DNA from: Brevibacterium zhoupengii
GTDB lineage: Bacteria > Actinomycetota > Actinomycetes > Actinomycetales > Brevibacteriaceae
Reading direction: 5' to 3'
Length of the DNA: 64,000 nucleotides
Assembly: GCF_021117425.1 (NCBI RefSeq)
Contig: NZ_CP088298.1
Span: forward strand, 1,488,001-1,552,000
The notes below the pieces were generated by a model. That model was given only the letters and a program-made list of their open reading frames with translations. It was not told the DNA's origin and did not search any database. The translations under genes and the position numbers were made by a program. Shown piece by piece: positions 36,443 through 50,398 of the stretch (positions are counted from its first letter, which is position 1; every line of letters starts with the position of its first letter).

Positions 36443-36958
36443 TCAGGCCTGGTCCTCGAGCTCGGACCGCAGCGATTCGAGGTGGGGGATGAGTTCGCTC
36501 AGATCGGCGCGTGCCAGCGCTGGTGAGCTGAAGACCTCGTCGTTGAGGGCGGCAGTGGCGCGTGAGGAGAGCTCACGACCGATTTCGGTCAGCTCGACGA
36601 GCGTGGTGCGACGGTCGTCAGGGTGGCTGCGTCGTTTCACGAGTCCGGCTCTTTCCAGCCGGTCGACCGAATTCGTCGTCGATGTGGCGTGGACTTGGAG
36701 GCGGGCCGAGATCTTCGACATCGGCAGAGTCCCTGATTTGGTGAAGGAGAGGAGCGTGAGGACTTCGTAGCGTGAGAACGTCAGCGCAAATGGTTTGAGT
36801 GCGGCATCGACCTTGGCCAGGAACAACTGATGGACTCTCATCACTGAGATCACGGTCGTCATGCCATCGGTGGAATCGTGCCAACCGTGGGCGAGCCACT
36901 GTTTCCTTGATTCCTCGATCGGGTCGAGTCTGCTCGCTGTTGTCTTTTCCGCCGCCAT
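36443..36958 (-). CDS. MarR-family transcriptional regulator
   Basis: The 171-residue winged-helix protein has the MarR layout: dimer helix (TTVISVMRVHQLFLAKVDAA), TFSRYEVLTLLSFTKSGTL, recognition helix TTNSVDRLERAGLVKRRSH, and the wing DDRRTTLVELTEIGRELS. It lies upstream of the valine-catabolism operon in the same orientation, with a long palindrome in the 171-nt gap, so it probably controls that operon. An acyl-CoA could be the inducer (inference). The start ATG 36958 has TACACT 7 nt upstream; the longer frame to 37060 is not supported. Confidence 0.88.
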   Translation of the reverse strand: MAAEKTTASRLDPIEESRKQWLAHGWHDSTDGMTTVISVMRVHQLFLAKVDAALKPFALTFSRYEVLTLLSFTKSGTLPMSKISARLQVHATSTTNSVDRLERAGLVKRRSHPDDRRTTLVELTEIGRELSSRATAALNDEVFSSPALARADLSELIPHLESLRSELEDQA

Positions 36959-36965
36959 TGTCGAC

Positions 36966-36971
36966 AGTGTA
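36966..36971 (-). promoter_or_regulatory. -10 element of a predicted leaderless marR promoter
   Basis: On the minus strand TACACT ends 7 nt before the ATG at 36958. No Shine-Dalgarno sequence. The region is shared with the divergent SRAP gene. Confidence 0.55.
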
Positions 36972-36992
36972 GTGAAGTGAGAAGATAAGCGC

Positions 36993-37685
36993 ATGTGTGG
37001 TCGACTCAATATGTCTCTCGATCCGGCAGATCTCGCCGATGAGCTCCGCCTTGACGTCATCTCGTATGACTACACGCCTAAATACAACGTGCCACCAGGT
37101 TCCTTCGTGCCGATCGTCGTGGAACGTCTCGACGACAGCGGACAGCTGACGCGTCGGCTGGAGACAGCTTCATGGGGGCTGGTCCCCGGCTGGGCGAAAG
37201 ACACCAAGATCGGGTTCAAGGCTTTCAATGCCCGATCGGAGACGGTCCTCGAGAAGCCGATGTTCAGGCAGTCCATCAAAAGGCGACGCTGCGCACTTCC
37301 GATCCCCGGCTACTACGAGTGGGAGACCACGGAAGACGGCAAGCAGCCATGGATGATGTCGGCGGCAGGCGCTGACCCACTGTTCATGGCCGGCCTCTTC
37401 GAGTTCTGGAAGCAGCCGGACCAATCCTGGTTGGTGTCGACGACGATACTGACTATGGAGGCAGCGGGGCATCTGCAGGACGTCCACAATCGGATGCCGG
37501 TCTTCCTTGAACGCGGGGCCATTGATGGATGGATCGATCCAGCGGTGTCGAGTGCCGAGGTTCCTCCGTTGTTGGAATCGACCCTGGCGCAGGTGGACCC
37601 AGCGAGCGTGACTCGTCACAAGGTGGGCAAGTCCGTGGGGAATGTTCGCAACGATGGTCCAGAGCTCACCGCGCCCGTGGCCTGA
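36993..37685 (+). CDS. SRAP-domain protein (YedK/HMCES type), abasic-site crosslinker
   Basis: SRAP proteins bind abasic sites in single-stranded DNA and form a stable thiazolidine bond through Cys2. The 230-residue protein has MCGRLNMSL with Cys2 exposed after Met removal, FNARSETVLEKPMF with the conserved Asn, IPGYYEWE with the catalytic Glu and HNRMPVFL with the His. All active residues are present. It is divergent from the MarR gene and lies just upstream of the rRNA operon, which I take as coincidence. The upstream ribosome site is weak. Confidence 0.93.
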   Translation: MCGRLNMSLDPADLADELRLDVISYDYTPKYNVPPGSFVPIVVERLDDSGQLTRRLETASWGLVPGWAKDTKIGFKAFNARSETVLEKPMFRQSIKRRRCALPIPGYYEWETTEDGKQPWMMSAAGADPLFMAGLFEFWKQPDQSWLVSTTILTMEAAGHLQDVHNRMPVFLERGAIDGWIDPAVSSAEVPPLLESTLAQVDPASVTRHKVGKSVGNVRNDGPELTAPVA

Positions 37686-37748
37686 CTGCTGACTCAGGTC
37701 TGCAGTGACCGTCTCATTGGGCGTCGGCCGGGCCCGAATAGGTCCGTT

Positions 37749-37777
37749 TTGCGCAGTCGGCAGGAAGTGTGTAGTGT
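37749..37777 (+). promoter_or_regulatory. rRNA promoter P1
   Basis: TTGCGC (37749-37754) and TAGTGT (37772-37777) are separated by exactly 17 nt, close to the actinobacterial housekeeping consensus. It stands about 430 nt before the 16S gene. A second similar promoter follows 111 nt downstream. Confidence 0.7.
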
Positions 37778-37859
37778 GTACCGAGTTGCCAGCCCGCAAG
37801 GAACGGCAACAGTCGCTCTGATCAGGTTTGATTGCAGCAAATTGAAGATGAACTTCAAG

Positions 37860-37888
37860 TTGCGAAGATCGAAACAACACTGTAGAGT
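37860..37888 (+). promoter_or_regulatory. rRNA promoter P2
   Basis: TTGCGA (37860-37865) and TAGAGT (37883-37888) with a 17-nt spacer match the P1 pattern. Just upstream lies an inverted repeat (TTGAAGATGAACTTCAA, 37842-37858). Confidence 0.72.
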
Positions 37889-37998
37889 AGATATCCGCTG
37901 GTACGGCGGGCCGCAAGGCAGAAAGTACACAATTGAAACTGACACCCCCAGTGAACATGCCCAGATGTTGGGTTGTGGTGATGGGTGAGTGTTTGTGG

Positions 37999-38006
37999 TT
38001 TGAGAA
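37999..38006 (+). promoter_or_regulatory. boxA-like antitermination element in the rRNA leader
   Basis: TTTGAGAA within TGTGGTTTGAGAATCC resembles the actinobacterial boxA, recognised as RNA by NusB/S10 to prevent premature termination of rRNA transcription. The same TGGTTTGAGAATC occurs again in the 16S-23S spacer at 40021-40033. Confidence 0.6.
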
Positions 38007-38208
38007 TCCAATAGCGTGTTTGTTTGAACAAATAGTGATGCCAGAAACATTATTTTTCTGGTAAGACAATCACATGGTCACACATTTGTGACTGCCCTTC
38101 GCCGGGTGGTCACGCCAGCGTGTGTGGACATGAACATTGAGCCGACTGCGGTCACCCCGTGATCGTTTGGTTGGCTGTCTTGCTGGGATTCATTCGTAAC
38201 ATAATTTT

Positions 38209-43272
<5,064 letters not shown>

Positions 43273-43279
43273 TTTCATT

Positions 43280-43295
43280 TTGGTTGGTGTGTGCG
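43280..43295 (+). promoter_or_regulatory. 3' arm of the 23S precursor processing stem
   Basis: TTGGTTGGTGTGTGCG complements 40125-40133 plus 40139-40145 over 16 bp with one 5-nt bulge. The remaining 23S-5S spacer to 43433 holds no tRNA or gene. Confidence 0.65.
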
Positions 43296-43433
43296 TGTTT
43301 ACGCTATGGGTTTTACGAGATACTTTATGAGTCACATTATGTGTGGTGTTCGCGTTCGCTGTACGGTTCTTGGACCGCTACTACATCCTTGAGTCTTTGT
43401 GATTCGGGTGGTGGTGGTTTGTTGGTTTTGCGG

Positions 43434-43550
43434 TGGTGATAGTGGTGGGGAAACGCCCGGTTAACCGTTCCGATCCCGGTAGCTAAGCCCATTCGCGCTG
43501 ATGGTACTGCAACTTGGTGGTTGTGGGAGAGTAGGTGACTGCCGCAATAT
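43434..43550 (+). rRNA. rrf: 5S ribosomal RNA
   Basis: Typical 5S segments are present: GGGGAAACGCCCGG, then CCGATCCCGGTAGCTAAGC and GCGCTGATGGTACTGCA, ending with GACTGCCGCAA that pairs with TTGCGGTGGT at the 5' end. The terminal helix fixes the ends to within about 4 nt, for a length near 117. It completes the 16S-23S-5S order. Terminators follow. Confidence 0.93.
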
Positions 43551-43561
43551 TCTTTGAGTAG

Positions 43562-43587
43562 AGGTCACTCCTTTTTGGGGGTGGCCT
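43562..43587 (+). terminator. First terminator after the rRNA operon
   Basis: AGGTCACTCC (43562-43571) pairs with GGGGTGGCCT (43578-43587) over 10 bp with two G-U pairs, and a TTTACTTG tail follows. Confidence 0.6.
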
Positions 43588-43674
43588 TTACTTGTCTGTG
43601 GTGGTGTGGATTTCGGTTCTTTTTGGGGCGGGGTCGGCACCACCACTTTTTGCATTCACCAATGATCTGGGGTG

Positions 43675-43717
43675 GGGGAGCGTTCGCTGAAGCAGTTCAG
43701 CGGGTGCTCCCCTTTTT
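43675..43717 (+). terminator. Second, strong terminator after the rRNA operon
   Basis: Arms 43675-43691 (GGGGAGCGTTCGCTGAA) and 43696-43712 pair over 17 bp with three G-U wobbles and a GCAG loop, followed by TTTTT at 43713-43717. This is a textbook rho-independent terminator. No gene is seen from 43718 to 43834. Confidence 0.88.
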
Positions 43718-43834
43718 CTGCCATTCACGGACACTGTAGTGGCTGATCATAGATCCTGTGCCAGGTGCCGGATTGTGTTGGGTTCGGCCCTGGCCGCTGG
43801 CGCAAGGGATCCTCAGCCCGGCATTGTCAGGCTC

Positions 43835-44488
43835 TCAAGCCGATGTCAGCCCGAGGAATCGACGGACCACCTCGGCGCCGGCAACCTCGACCAGTTCCGG
43901 ACCGCGGATGATCTCCTCAGCTGCCAGCATGACCTGCTGCTCAACGCGCGCCTGCCCATCCTGCGCGACGAGCGTCTTGACCCCATTGGGCGTGTACCCG
44001 AGCTTCTCTGAGACTCTGCGACTGGCTGCGTTGCCCTCGAAGAATCCCGAATTGAACTCTCGCGCACCGAAGTGATCGGCGAACGCCACCACCACAGCTC
44101 TGCGCATCAGGGTCCCATACCCTTTGCCCTGCTCATGCAGCGCTAACCACGATCCAGTCGAGACTGCCTGGGTACGGACGAAGTCGTTTGCGCTCACGCC
44201 CTGCACGCCGACGGCATGACCGTTGACCCTGACGGTGAACTCGATCGTCCAATCATCGACGCGGAAGTTTGCTCGTGTGCTCCATTGGTACTGAGCGATG
44301 GACTGTGCGATTTCTTGAGGAGTACCGGAATCCCAGTTGACGAGAAAGGCAGGAATGTTGTTTCGCCGGACCCCGCCGGACGCAATGTCGGCCAATTCCG
44401 AATATTCCGATTCGCGTACTGGTGACAAATCCATACGTCCGCACCGTATTCTTAGTGAAAAGGGCGGCCAAACGTCTTCTAAATCCAT
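43835..44488 (-). CDS. GNAT-family N-acetyltransferase (RimJ/RimL-like)
   Basis: The 217-residue protein has the RimJ/RimL subgroup layout: RCGRMDLSPVRESEYSEL at the N-terminus, DWTIEFTVRVNGHAVGVQGV in the middle, LALHEQGKGYGTLMRRAVVV as acetyl-CoA loop and NAASRRVSEKLGYTPNG as C-terminal helix. It may acetylate a protein N-terminus or a small molecule; the target is unknown. ATG 44488 is chosen because TACACT ends 6 nt upstream; the frame extends to 44551 but without such support. It converges with the rRNA operon. Confidence 0.85.
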   Translation of the reverse strand: MDLEDVWPPFSLRIRCGRMDLSPVRESEYSELADIASGGVRRNNIPAFLVNWDSGTPQEIAQSIAQYQWSTRANFRVDDWTIEFTVRVNGHAVGVQGVSANDFVRTQAVSTGSWLALHEQGKGYGTLMRRAVVVAFADHFGAREFNSGFFEGNAASRRVSEKLGYTPNGVKTLVAQDGQARVEQQVMLAAEEIIRGPELVEVAGAEVVRRFLGLTSA

Positions 44489-44494
44489 AAACCG

Positions 44495-44500
44495 AGTGTA
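44495..44500 (-). promoter_or_regulatory. -10 element of a predicted leaderless GNAT promoter
   Basis: On the minus strand TACACT ends 6 nt before ATG 44488, with no ribosome site. Confidence 0.55.
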
Positions 44501-44616
44501 GCCGCGGATAGTTTTCGGCAACGCGAAACGCCGAAACTTGCAATATACCAAACTTGCGCCGCGACACCAGTTTGTCCATTATTCGGTCGGATCAGCTCAT
44601 GTTATGCGGGTCACGG

Positions 44617-45975
<1,359 letters not shown>

Positions 45976-46010
45976 TCTGAGTGACAGGCAGCCGGCCTCG
46001 AGCCGGCGCA

Positions 46011-46072
46011 CAGCGGCCCTCCGATCATCTGCCAGCTTTGAAAGAAGCTGAGGGATGAACGGAGGGCCGCTG
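46011..46072. terminator. Bidirectional terminator between gdhA and the flavin reductase
   Basis: CAGCGGCCCTCCG (46011-46023) pairs perfectly with 46060-46072 over 13 bp; the 36-nt loop contains a further small stem (CAGCTTTGAAAGAAGCTG). It separates convergent genes. Confidence 0.65.
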
Positions 46073-46092
46073 GCATTCAACCAGGCTCGCCG

Positions 46093-46608
46093 TCAGCGTG
46101 GCCCGATCGTCCCGTAGCCCTTGCGCCACCGCAGTAGCGGTTTGCCCTTGCTGCTGCTGGCTCCTGTACCCATCGACACGACTTCACCGACGACGAGGTA
46201 GTGTGTGGCGATTTCAAGGGTCTGCGTCTGCCGCAGTTCGAACCATGCGATTGCCTCCGTCAGGACCGGCTGGCCCGAATGCGGTGCCGGAAACGTATCG
46301 ATGCCCTTGAGCGAACCATAGAGCGGCTGCCCGGATGCACCCAGCCGCTCGGAGACGTCTCGCTGGGATGAGTTGAGCAGGGAGATGGCATAGTGGTCAC
46401 TCATCTCCAGGGATTCCATCATCCGTGACCCGCCGTAGATGCTCACGGCCATGGTCGGCGGGTCGTAGGACACGTCGAGGAATGAGTCGACGGTGATCGC
46501 ATGCAGGGCAGTTCCGCGTTTGACTGAGACCACGGCAACAGCAGCGGCAATATCATCGCTGAGTTCGCGATAGCGTTCTGTGAGGGAATCCTCGTGAGTT
46601 CTGTCCAT
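46093..46608 (-). CDS. Flavin reductase-like FMN-binding protein
   Basis: The 171-residue protein belongs to the flavin reductase-like split-barrel family that supplies reduced FMN to two-component monooxygenases. It shows AVAVVSVKRGTALHAITVDS, SYDPPTMAVSIYGGSRMM, HYAISLLNSSQRDVSERLG and THYLVVGEVVSM. No monooxygenase partner is next to it. I set the start at ATG 46608 because TAGAAT ends exactly 6 nt upstream on the minus strand; the ATG at 46617 lies inside that -10 element. Its promoter overlaps that of the divergent DUF3039 gene. Confidence 0.8.
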   Translation of the reverse strand: MDRTHEDSLTERYRELSDDIAAAVAVVSVKRGTALHAITVDSFLDVSYDPPTMAVSIYGGSRMMESLEMSDHYAISLLNSSQRDVSERLGASGQPLYGSLKGIDTFPAPHSGQPVLTEAIAWFELRQTQTLEIATHYLVVGEVVSMGTGASSSKGKPLLRWRKGYGTIGPR

Positions 46609-46614
46609 GGGTCT

Positions 46615-46633
46615 CATTCTAGGGAACTACAAT
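46615..46633. promoter_or_regulatory. Back-to-back leaderless promoters for the flavin reductase and DUF3039 genes
   Basis: Minus-strand TAGAAT (46615-46620) is 6 nt before ATG 46608, and plus-strand TACAAT (46628-46633) is 6 nt before ATG 46640. The two -10 elements are only 7 bp apart, so the polymerases must exclude each other. Confidence 0.6.
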
Positions 46634-46639
46634 GGAGCC

Positions 46640-46894
46640 ATGACCTATCCAGCATCAGGTGGTTCAGCAACAATCGAGCGTGAGCAGTCCGAACAGCTTG
46701 TTGAACCCGGCGACCACGAACGATTCAGCCATTACGCACCCAAAGACAAGATCATGGAATCCATGGTCACGGGCACACCGCTGATTGCTCTGTGCGGAAA
46801 GGTGTGGGTGCCCACACGCGACCCTGAGCGGTTCCCCGTGTGCCCACGATGCAAAGAGATCTACTCATCGATGTCTGAAGGACCCAAGGAGTAA
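46640..46894 (+). CDS. DUF3039 protein
   Basis: The 84-residue protein matches the actinobacterial DUF3039 family of unknown function. Its core has HERFSHYAPKDKIMESMVTG, ALCGKVWVPTRDPERFPVC and PRCKEIY. One His and three Cys (C-x-G and CPRC) could form a zinc site, which is inference. The start is ATG 46640, supported by TACAAT 6 nt upstream; the stop codon is directly followed by the helicase ATG, so the two are cotranscribed. The same pair occurs together in many Actinobacteria. Confidence 0.85.
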   Translation: MTYPASGGSATIEREQSEQLVEPGDHERFSHYAPKDKIMESMVTGTPLIALCGKVWVPTRDPERFPVCPRCKEIYSSMSEGPKE

Positions 46895-48679
46895 ATGGCC
46901 GCGGAACGTCTCCCAGGGACCTCCGCCGCCGAACAACTGCCACCGGCCTTTCCCGAGCGTGCTGCTTGGGGAACGGCCGGAAAGTTGCGTGCGTGGCAGG
47001 CAGAGGCTCTCGAACTCTATTTTCGGGAACAGCCGAAGGACTTCCTCGCGGTCGCAACGCCTGGTGCAGGTAAGACCACCTTCGCCCTGCGATTAGCTGC
47101 AGAGCTGCTTGCCCAGCGGGTAGTCAACAGGGTCACCGTCGTCGCCCCGACTGAGCACCTCAAGGTGCAGTGGGCCGATTCGGCATCACGCGTCGGCATC
47201 AAACTCGACCCGCACTTCAAGAATGCCCAGGGCAAGCACGCCCCCGGCTATCACGGTGTTGCCATCACCTACGCTCAGGTCGCGGCGAAACCGGTCCTTC
47301 ACCACAACCGCACCGCTGCCGGTCGCACCCTTGTCATCCTCGATGAGGTCCACCATGGTGGCGACGCATTGTCCTGGGGCGATGCAGTCCGCGAGGCGTT
47401 CGGCCCAGCAGTGCGCAGACTCTCCCTGACAGGAACCCCCTTCCGGTCCGATACCTCGCCGATCCCGTTCGTCACCTACGCTCCCGACGAAAACGGCATC
47501 CGCACCTCGGTGGCCGACTATTCCTACGGCTACGGCCGTGCACTCAAGGACTCCGTCGTGCGTCCGGTCCTGTTCCTCACCTACGCAGGCACCATGTCGT
47601 GGAGGACGAAGGCCGGCGACGAGATGTCGCACGTCCTCGGTGAGGAGACGACGAAGGACATCAACTCCCAAGCTTGGCGGACTGCGCTCGACCCCTCCGG
47701 TGATTGGATGCCGGCTGTCCTCAAAGCTGCCGATATCCGTCTGACCGAGGTTCGCCGCACCGTCCACGACGCCGGCGGACTCGTCATCGCCACCGACCAA
47801 GATTCCGCCCGCGCCTACGCGAAGATCCTCCGCGAACTCACCGGAGAGGCACCGACTGTCGTGCTCTCCGACGAGGCCGGAGCCTCGGCGCGCATTGAGC
47901 ATTTCCAGAACTCCACGGATCGTTGGATGGTCGCCGTGCGCATGGTCTCCGAAGGCGTCGACGTGCCGAGACTGTGTGTCGGGGTCTATGCCACCTCCTC
48001 GGCGACTCCGTTGTTCTTCGCGCAGGCGATCGGGCGCTTCGTGCGTGCCCGCAAGCGCGGGGAGACCGCCTCGGTGTTCCTGCCCTCCGTGCCGATCCTC
48101 CTGGCATTGGCCAATACGATGGAGGTCGAACGCGACCACGCCCTCGACCGGCCGAAGAACGAGGACGAGAACGACGTCGTGGTCTTCGACGATCAGGCCA
48201 TGGAACAGGCCAACCGCAGCGAAGGCGCTTCCTCCGATCAGCTGGGATCATTCGAAGCTATCGGCGCCGAAGCGCTCTTCGACCGTGTGCTCTTCGACGG
48301 AGGAGAGTTCGGCACCGGGGGAGCGGTCGGCTCTGAGGACGAGCTCGACTTCATCGGCATTCCCGGCCTTCTCGAACCCGACCAGGTCCACGAACTGCTG
48401 CGCACCCAGCAGGCACGTCAGGCCAAGCGGAAGACCGCTTCCGCGCCGCCTGCACCGGAACCTGAGGTCAGCGAACTCGACCACCGGGCGATGAAGGAAG
48501 AGCGCAATCAGCTGCAGAGCCTCGTCGGTGCTTGGTCACGTCGTACGGGTACGCCGCACGCGACCGTTCACGTCGAACTGCGCAAGGCCTGCGGGGGACC
48601 GGCTGTGGCACAGGCAACCCAGGAACAGATCCAGGCACGGATCAAAAAGCTGCAGGGCTGGTTCGTCGGCAAGAAGTGA
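46895..48679 (+). CDS. DEAD/DEAH-box superfamily 2 helicase
   Basis: The 594-residue protein has SF2 motifs in order: Q-like RAWQAEALELY, Walker A VATPGAGKTTFAL (near residue 53), Walker B with LVILDEVHHGGD, motif III SLTGTPFRSD, a second domain with GLVIATDQDSARAYAKIL, motif V MVSEGVDVPRL and motif VI QAIGRFVRARKRGE. The C-terminal 120 residues are charged with no known domain. The substrate, DNA or RNA, is not known. It starts immediately after DUF3039 and is convergent with pncB. Confidence 0.9.
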   Translation: MAAERLPGTSAAEQLPPAFPERAAWGTAGKLRAWQAEALELYFREQPKDFLAVATPGAGKTTFALRLAAELLAQRVVNRVTVVAPTEHLKVQWADSASRVGIKLDPHFKNAQGKHAPGYHGVAITYAQVAAKPVLHHNRTAAGRTLVILDEVHHGGDALSWGDAVREAFGPAVRRLSLTGTPFRSDTSPIPFVTYAPDENGIRTSVADYSYGYGRALKDSVVRPVLFLTYAGTMSWRTKAGDEMSHVLGEETTKDINSQAWRTALDPSGDWMPAVLKAADIRLTEVRRTVHDAGGLVIATDQDSARAYAKILRELTGEAPTVVLSDEAGASARIEHFQNSTDRWMVAVRMVSEGVDVPRLCVGVYATSSATPLFFAQAIGRFVRARKRGETASVFLPSVPILLALANTMEVERDHALDRPKNEDENDVVVFDDQAMEQANRSEGASSDQLGSFEAIGAEALFDRVLFDGGEFGTGGAVGSEDELDFIGIPGLLEPDQVHELLRTQQARQAKRKTASAPPAPEPEVSELDHRAMKEERNQLQSLVGAWSRRTGTPHATVHVELRKACGGPAVAQATQEQIQARIKKLQGWFVGKK

Positions 48680-48717
48680 CGCCTGAGCGTCCTCAGCTCA
48701 GGTGACTCAGGTCCTGA

Positions 48718-50037
48718 TCATTTGGGGTAGAACACTGTGGGGATCGCGGGTTCGCCGTCCTGCATGCGGCGGGCCGAACGTGGCAGCTCGGCCAGAGACT
48801 CGTCATGTCGGGCGCAGGCCTTCGTGACTCCGGCCGCGCCGATATAGGACTCATCGATCTCACCATCGACGACGAGGTCGACAGTCAGCGAACGACCATC
48901 GCCGAGGTCATCGGGCAGTGTCGGGATGCCCACGGCCTCTTCGACCGCGATGGCCCCATCGATGAGGCGCAGAGCGTCTTTGTGCCCTCCTCGTGAGGGC
49001 TTGCCTGTCGAGTTCTTCGCCACCGAAGTCCAGGCGCCCGACTCGTCGGCTCGGGCCACGAGCTTGTAGACGAGTCCGGCGGCCGGAGCACCCGAGCCGG
49101 TGACCACTCGTGTTCCGACACCATAGGAATCCACTGGCGACGCGGCGAGAGCGGCGATCGCATATTCGTCGAGGTCGCTGGTGACGGTGATGGTGGTGTC
49201 ATGAGCGCCGAGGCGGTCGAGACCGGCCCGAACTTCGCTGGCCTGCTCGACGAGGTCGCCCGAGTCGATGCGCACGCCGCCCAGATTCTCACCGGCCAGA
49301 CGTACAGCCGTCGCCAGCGCCTCCTCGACGTCATAGGTGTCCAGAAGCAGAGTGGTGTCGGTTCCCAAAGATCTGAGCTGAGCGGCGAAGGCCTCCTGCT
49401 CGGAATCGTGGAGAAGAGTGAAGGAATGGGCCGAGGTGCCGATGGTGCGCAGACCGTACCGGAGTCCGGCGGCGAGATTCGACGTCGATGCGAACCCGCC
49501 GATGACTGCAGCGCGGGCGGCCGCGACCGCTGCATGTTCGTTGGTGCGGCGTCCACCCATCTCCGCACAGGGTCGATCTCCTGCGGCCTGGGCCATGCGC
49601 GAGGCCGCCGAGGCGACGGCACAGTCATAGTTCATCGCCGAGAGGATGAGCGTTTCGAGGATGACTCCTTCGGCGAACGTGGACTCAATCGTCATCAGAG
49701 GTGACCCGGGGAAGTAGATCTCGCCCTCGGCATACCCTCGAATGCTGCCGGAGAACGAGTAGTCGGCCAACCAGTCGATGGTTCGCGAGTCGACGATCTG
49801 CTCGCGGCTGAGGAACGAGAGCTCATCGTCGCCGAAGCGGAAGTCCTTGAGCATCTCGAGAATGCGACCTGTACCGGCAACGACACCGTAGCGCCGACCG
49901 GCAGGCAGGCTGCGACCGAAGACTTCGAACAGGCTCCTGCGGTGCGCAGCACCCGATTCCAGGGCAGCCTGGACCATCGTCAATTCGTACTGATCGGTGT
50001 AGAAAGCCGTCGAACCGGTCCGTGTGAGATCACTCAT
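48718..50037 (-). CDS. pncB: Nicotinate phosphoribosyltransferase
   Basis: PncB joins nicotinate and PRPP to form nicotinate mononucleotide in NAD salvage, helped by ATP hydrolysis. The 439-residue protein has TDQYELTMVQAALESG at the N-terminus, FEVFGRSLPAGRRYGVVAG, GTSAHSFTLLHDSEQEAF with the autophosphorylated-His region, and GGVRIDSGDLVEQASEVR. The start ATG 50037 has TAGTAT 7 nt upstream. It is divergent from clpS with 52 bp between, the same arrangement as Rv1330c/Rv1331 in Mycobacterium. Confidence 0.94.
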   Translation of the reverse strand: MSDLTRTGSTAFYTDQYELTMVQAALESGAAHRRSLFEVFGRSLPAGRRYGVVAGTGRILEMLKDFRFGDDELSFLSREQIVDSRTIDWLADYSFSGSIRGYAEGEIYFPGSPLMTIESTFAEGVILETLILSAMNYDCAVASAASRMAQAAGDRPCAEMGGRRTNEHAAVAAARAAVIGGFASTSNLAAGLRYGLRTIGTSAHSFTLLHDSEQEAFAAQLRSLGTDTTLLLDTYDVEEALATAVRLAGENLGGVRIDSGDLVEQASEVRAGLDRLGAHDTTITVTSDLDEYAIAALAASPVDSYGVGTRVVTGSGAPAAGLVYKLVARADESGAWTSVAKNSTGKPSRGGHKDALRLIDGAIAVEEAVGIPTLPDDLGDGRSLTVDLVVDGEIDESYIGAAGVTKACARHDESLAELPRSARRMQDGEPAIPTVFYPK

Positions 50038-50044
50038 AGGCGCG

Positions 50045-50083
50045 ATACTACGTCACGACAGCGTCAGTGTTCTGCCGTAAGGT
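50045..50083. promoter_or_regulatory. Divergent leaderless promoters of pncB and clpS
   Basis: Minus-strand TAGTAT (50045-50050) is 7 nt before the pncB ATG. On the plus strand ACGACA (50055-50060), a 17-nt spacer and TAAGGT (50078-50083) form a promoter, and TAAGGT ends 6 nt before the clpS GTG at 50090. The same bases AGGTGG could also be a ribosome site, so clpS is not fully settled. Confidence 0.55.
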
Positions 50084-50089
50084 GGAAAC

Positions 50090-50395
50090 GTGAGCAATCC
50101 AACGACTCCAGTTCTGGAGCCGGAGGTCGACATCCGACCGGCGACAGAACAGGCAAAGCCATGGAAGACCGTCGTCTTCAACGACCCCGTCAATCTCATG
50201 AGCTACGTCAGCTATGTCTTCCAAGCCTACTTCGGCTATTCGACCGAGAAGGCTCACTCGCTGATGCTTGAAGTCCATGAAAACGGTCGCTCCGTCGTTG
50301 CCACAGGCGGCCGCGAAGCCATGGAGCGGGACACCCAGGCCATGCACGAATACGGCCTGTGGGCCGCGTGCCAACCCGAATCAGGATCCGACTGA
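50090..50395 (+). CDS. clpS: ATP-dependent Clp protease adaptor ClpS
   Basis: ClpS delivers N-degron proteins to ClpAP or ClpCP. The 101-residue protein has an unstructured N-terminus and the core KTVVFNDPVNLMSYVSYVF, then TEKAHSLMLEVHENGRSVV and GGREAMERDTQAMHEYGLWA, all typical, including the N-D near the start of the N-degron pocket. The start is GTG 50090. It begins a conserved block (clpS, DUF2017, metallo-hydrolase, rph, rdgB). Confidence 0.94.
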   Translation: MSNPTTPVLEPEVDIRPATEQAKPWKTVVFNDPVNLMSYVSYVFQAYFGYSTEKAHSLMLEVHENGRSVVATGGREAMERDTQAMHEYGLWAACQPESGSD

Positions 50396-50398
50396 GAT

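Noticed and set aside
36993-38208. Functional link between the SRAP gene and the rRNA operon
   Set aside because: They are separated by two rRNA promoters and the SRAP gene has its own upstream region; adjacency alone is not evidence.
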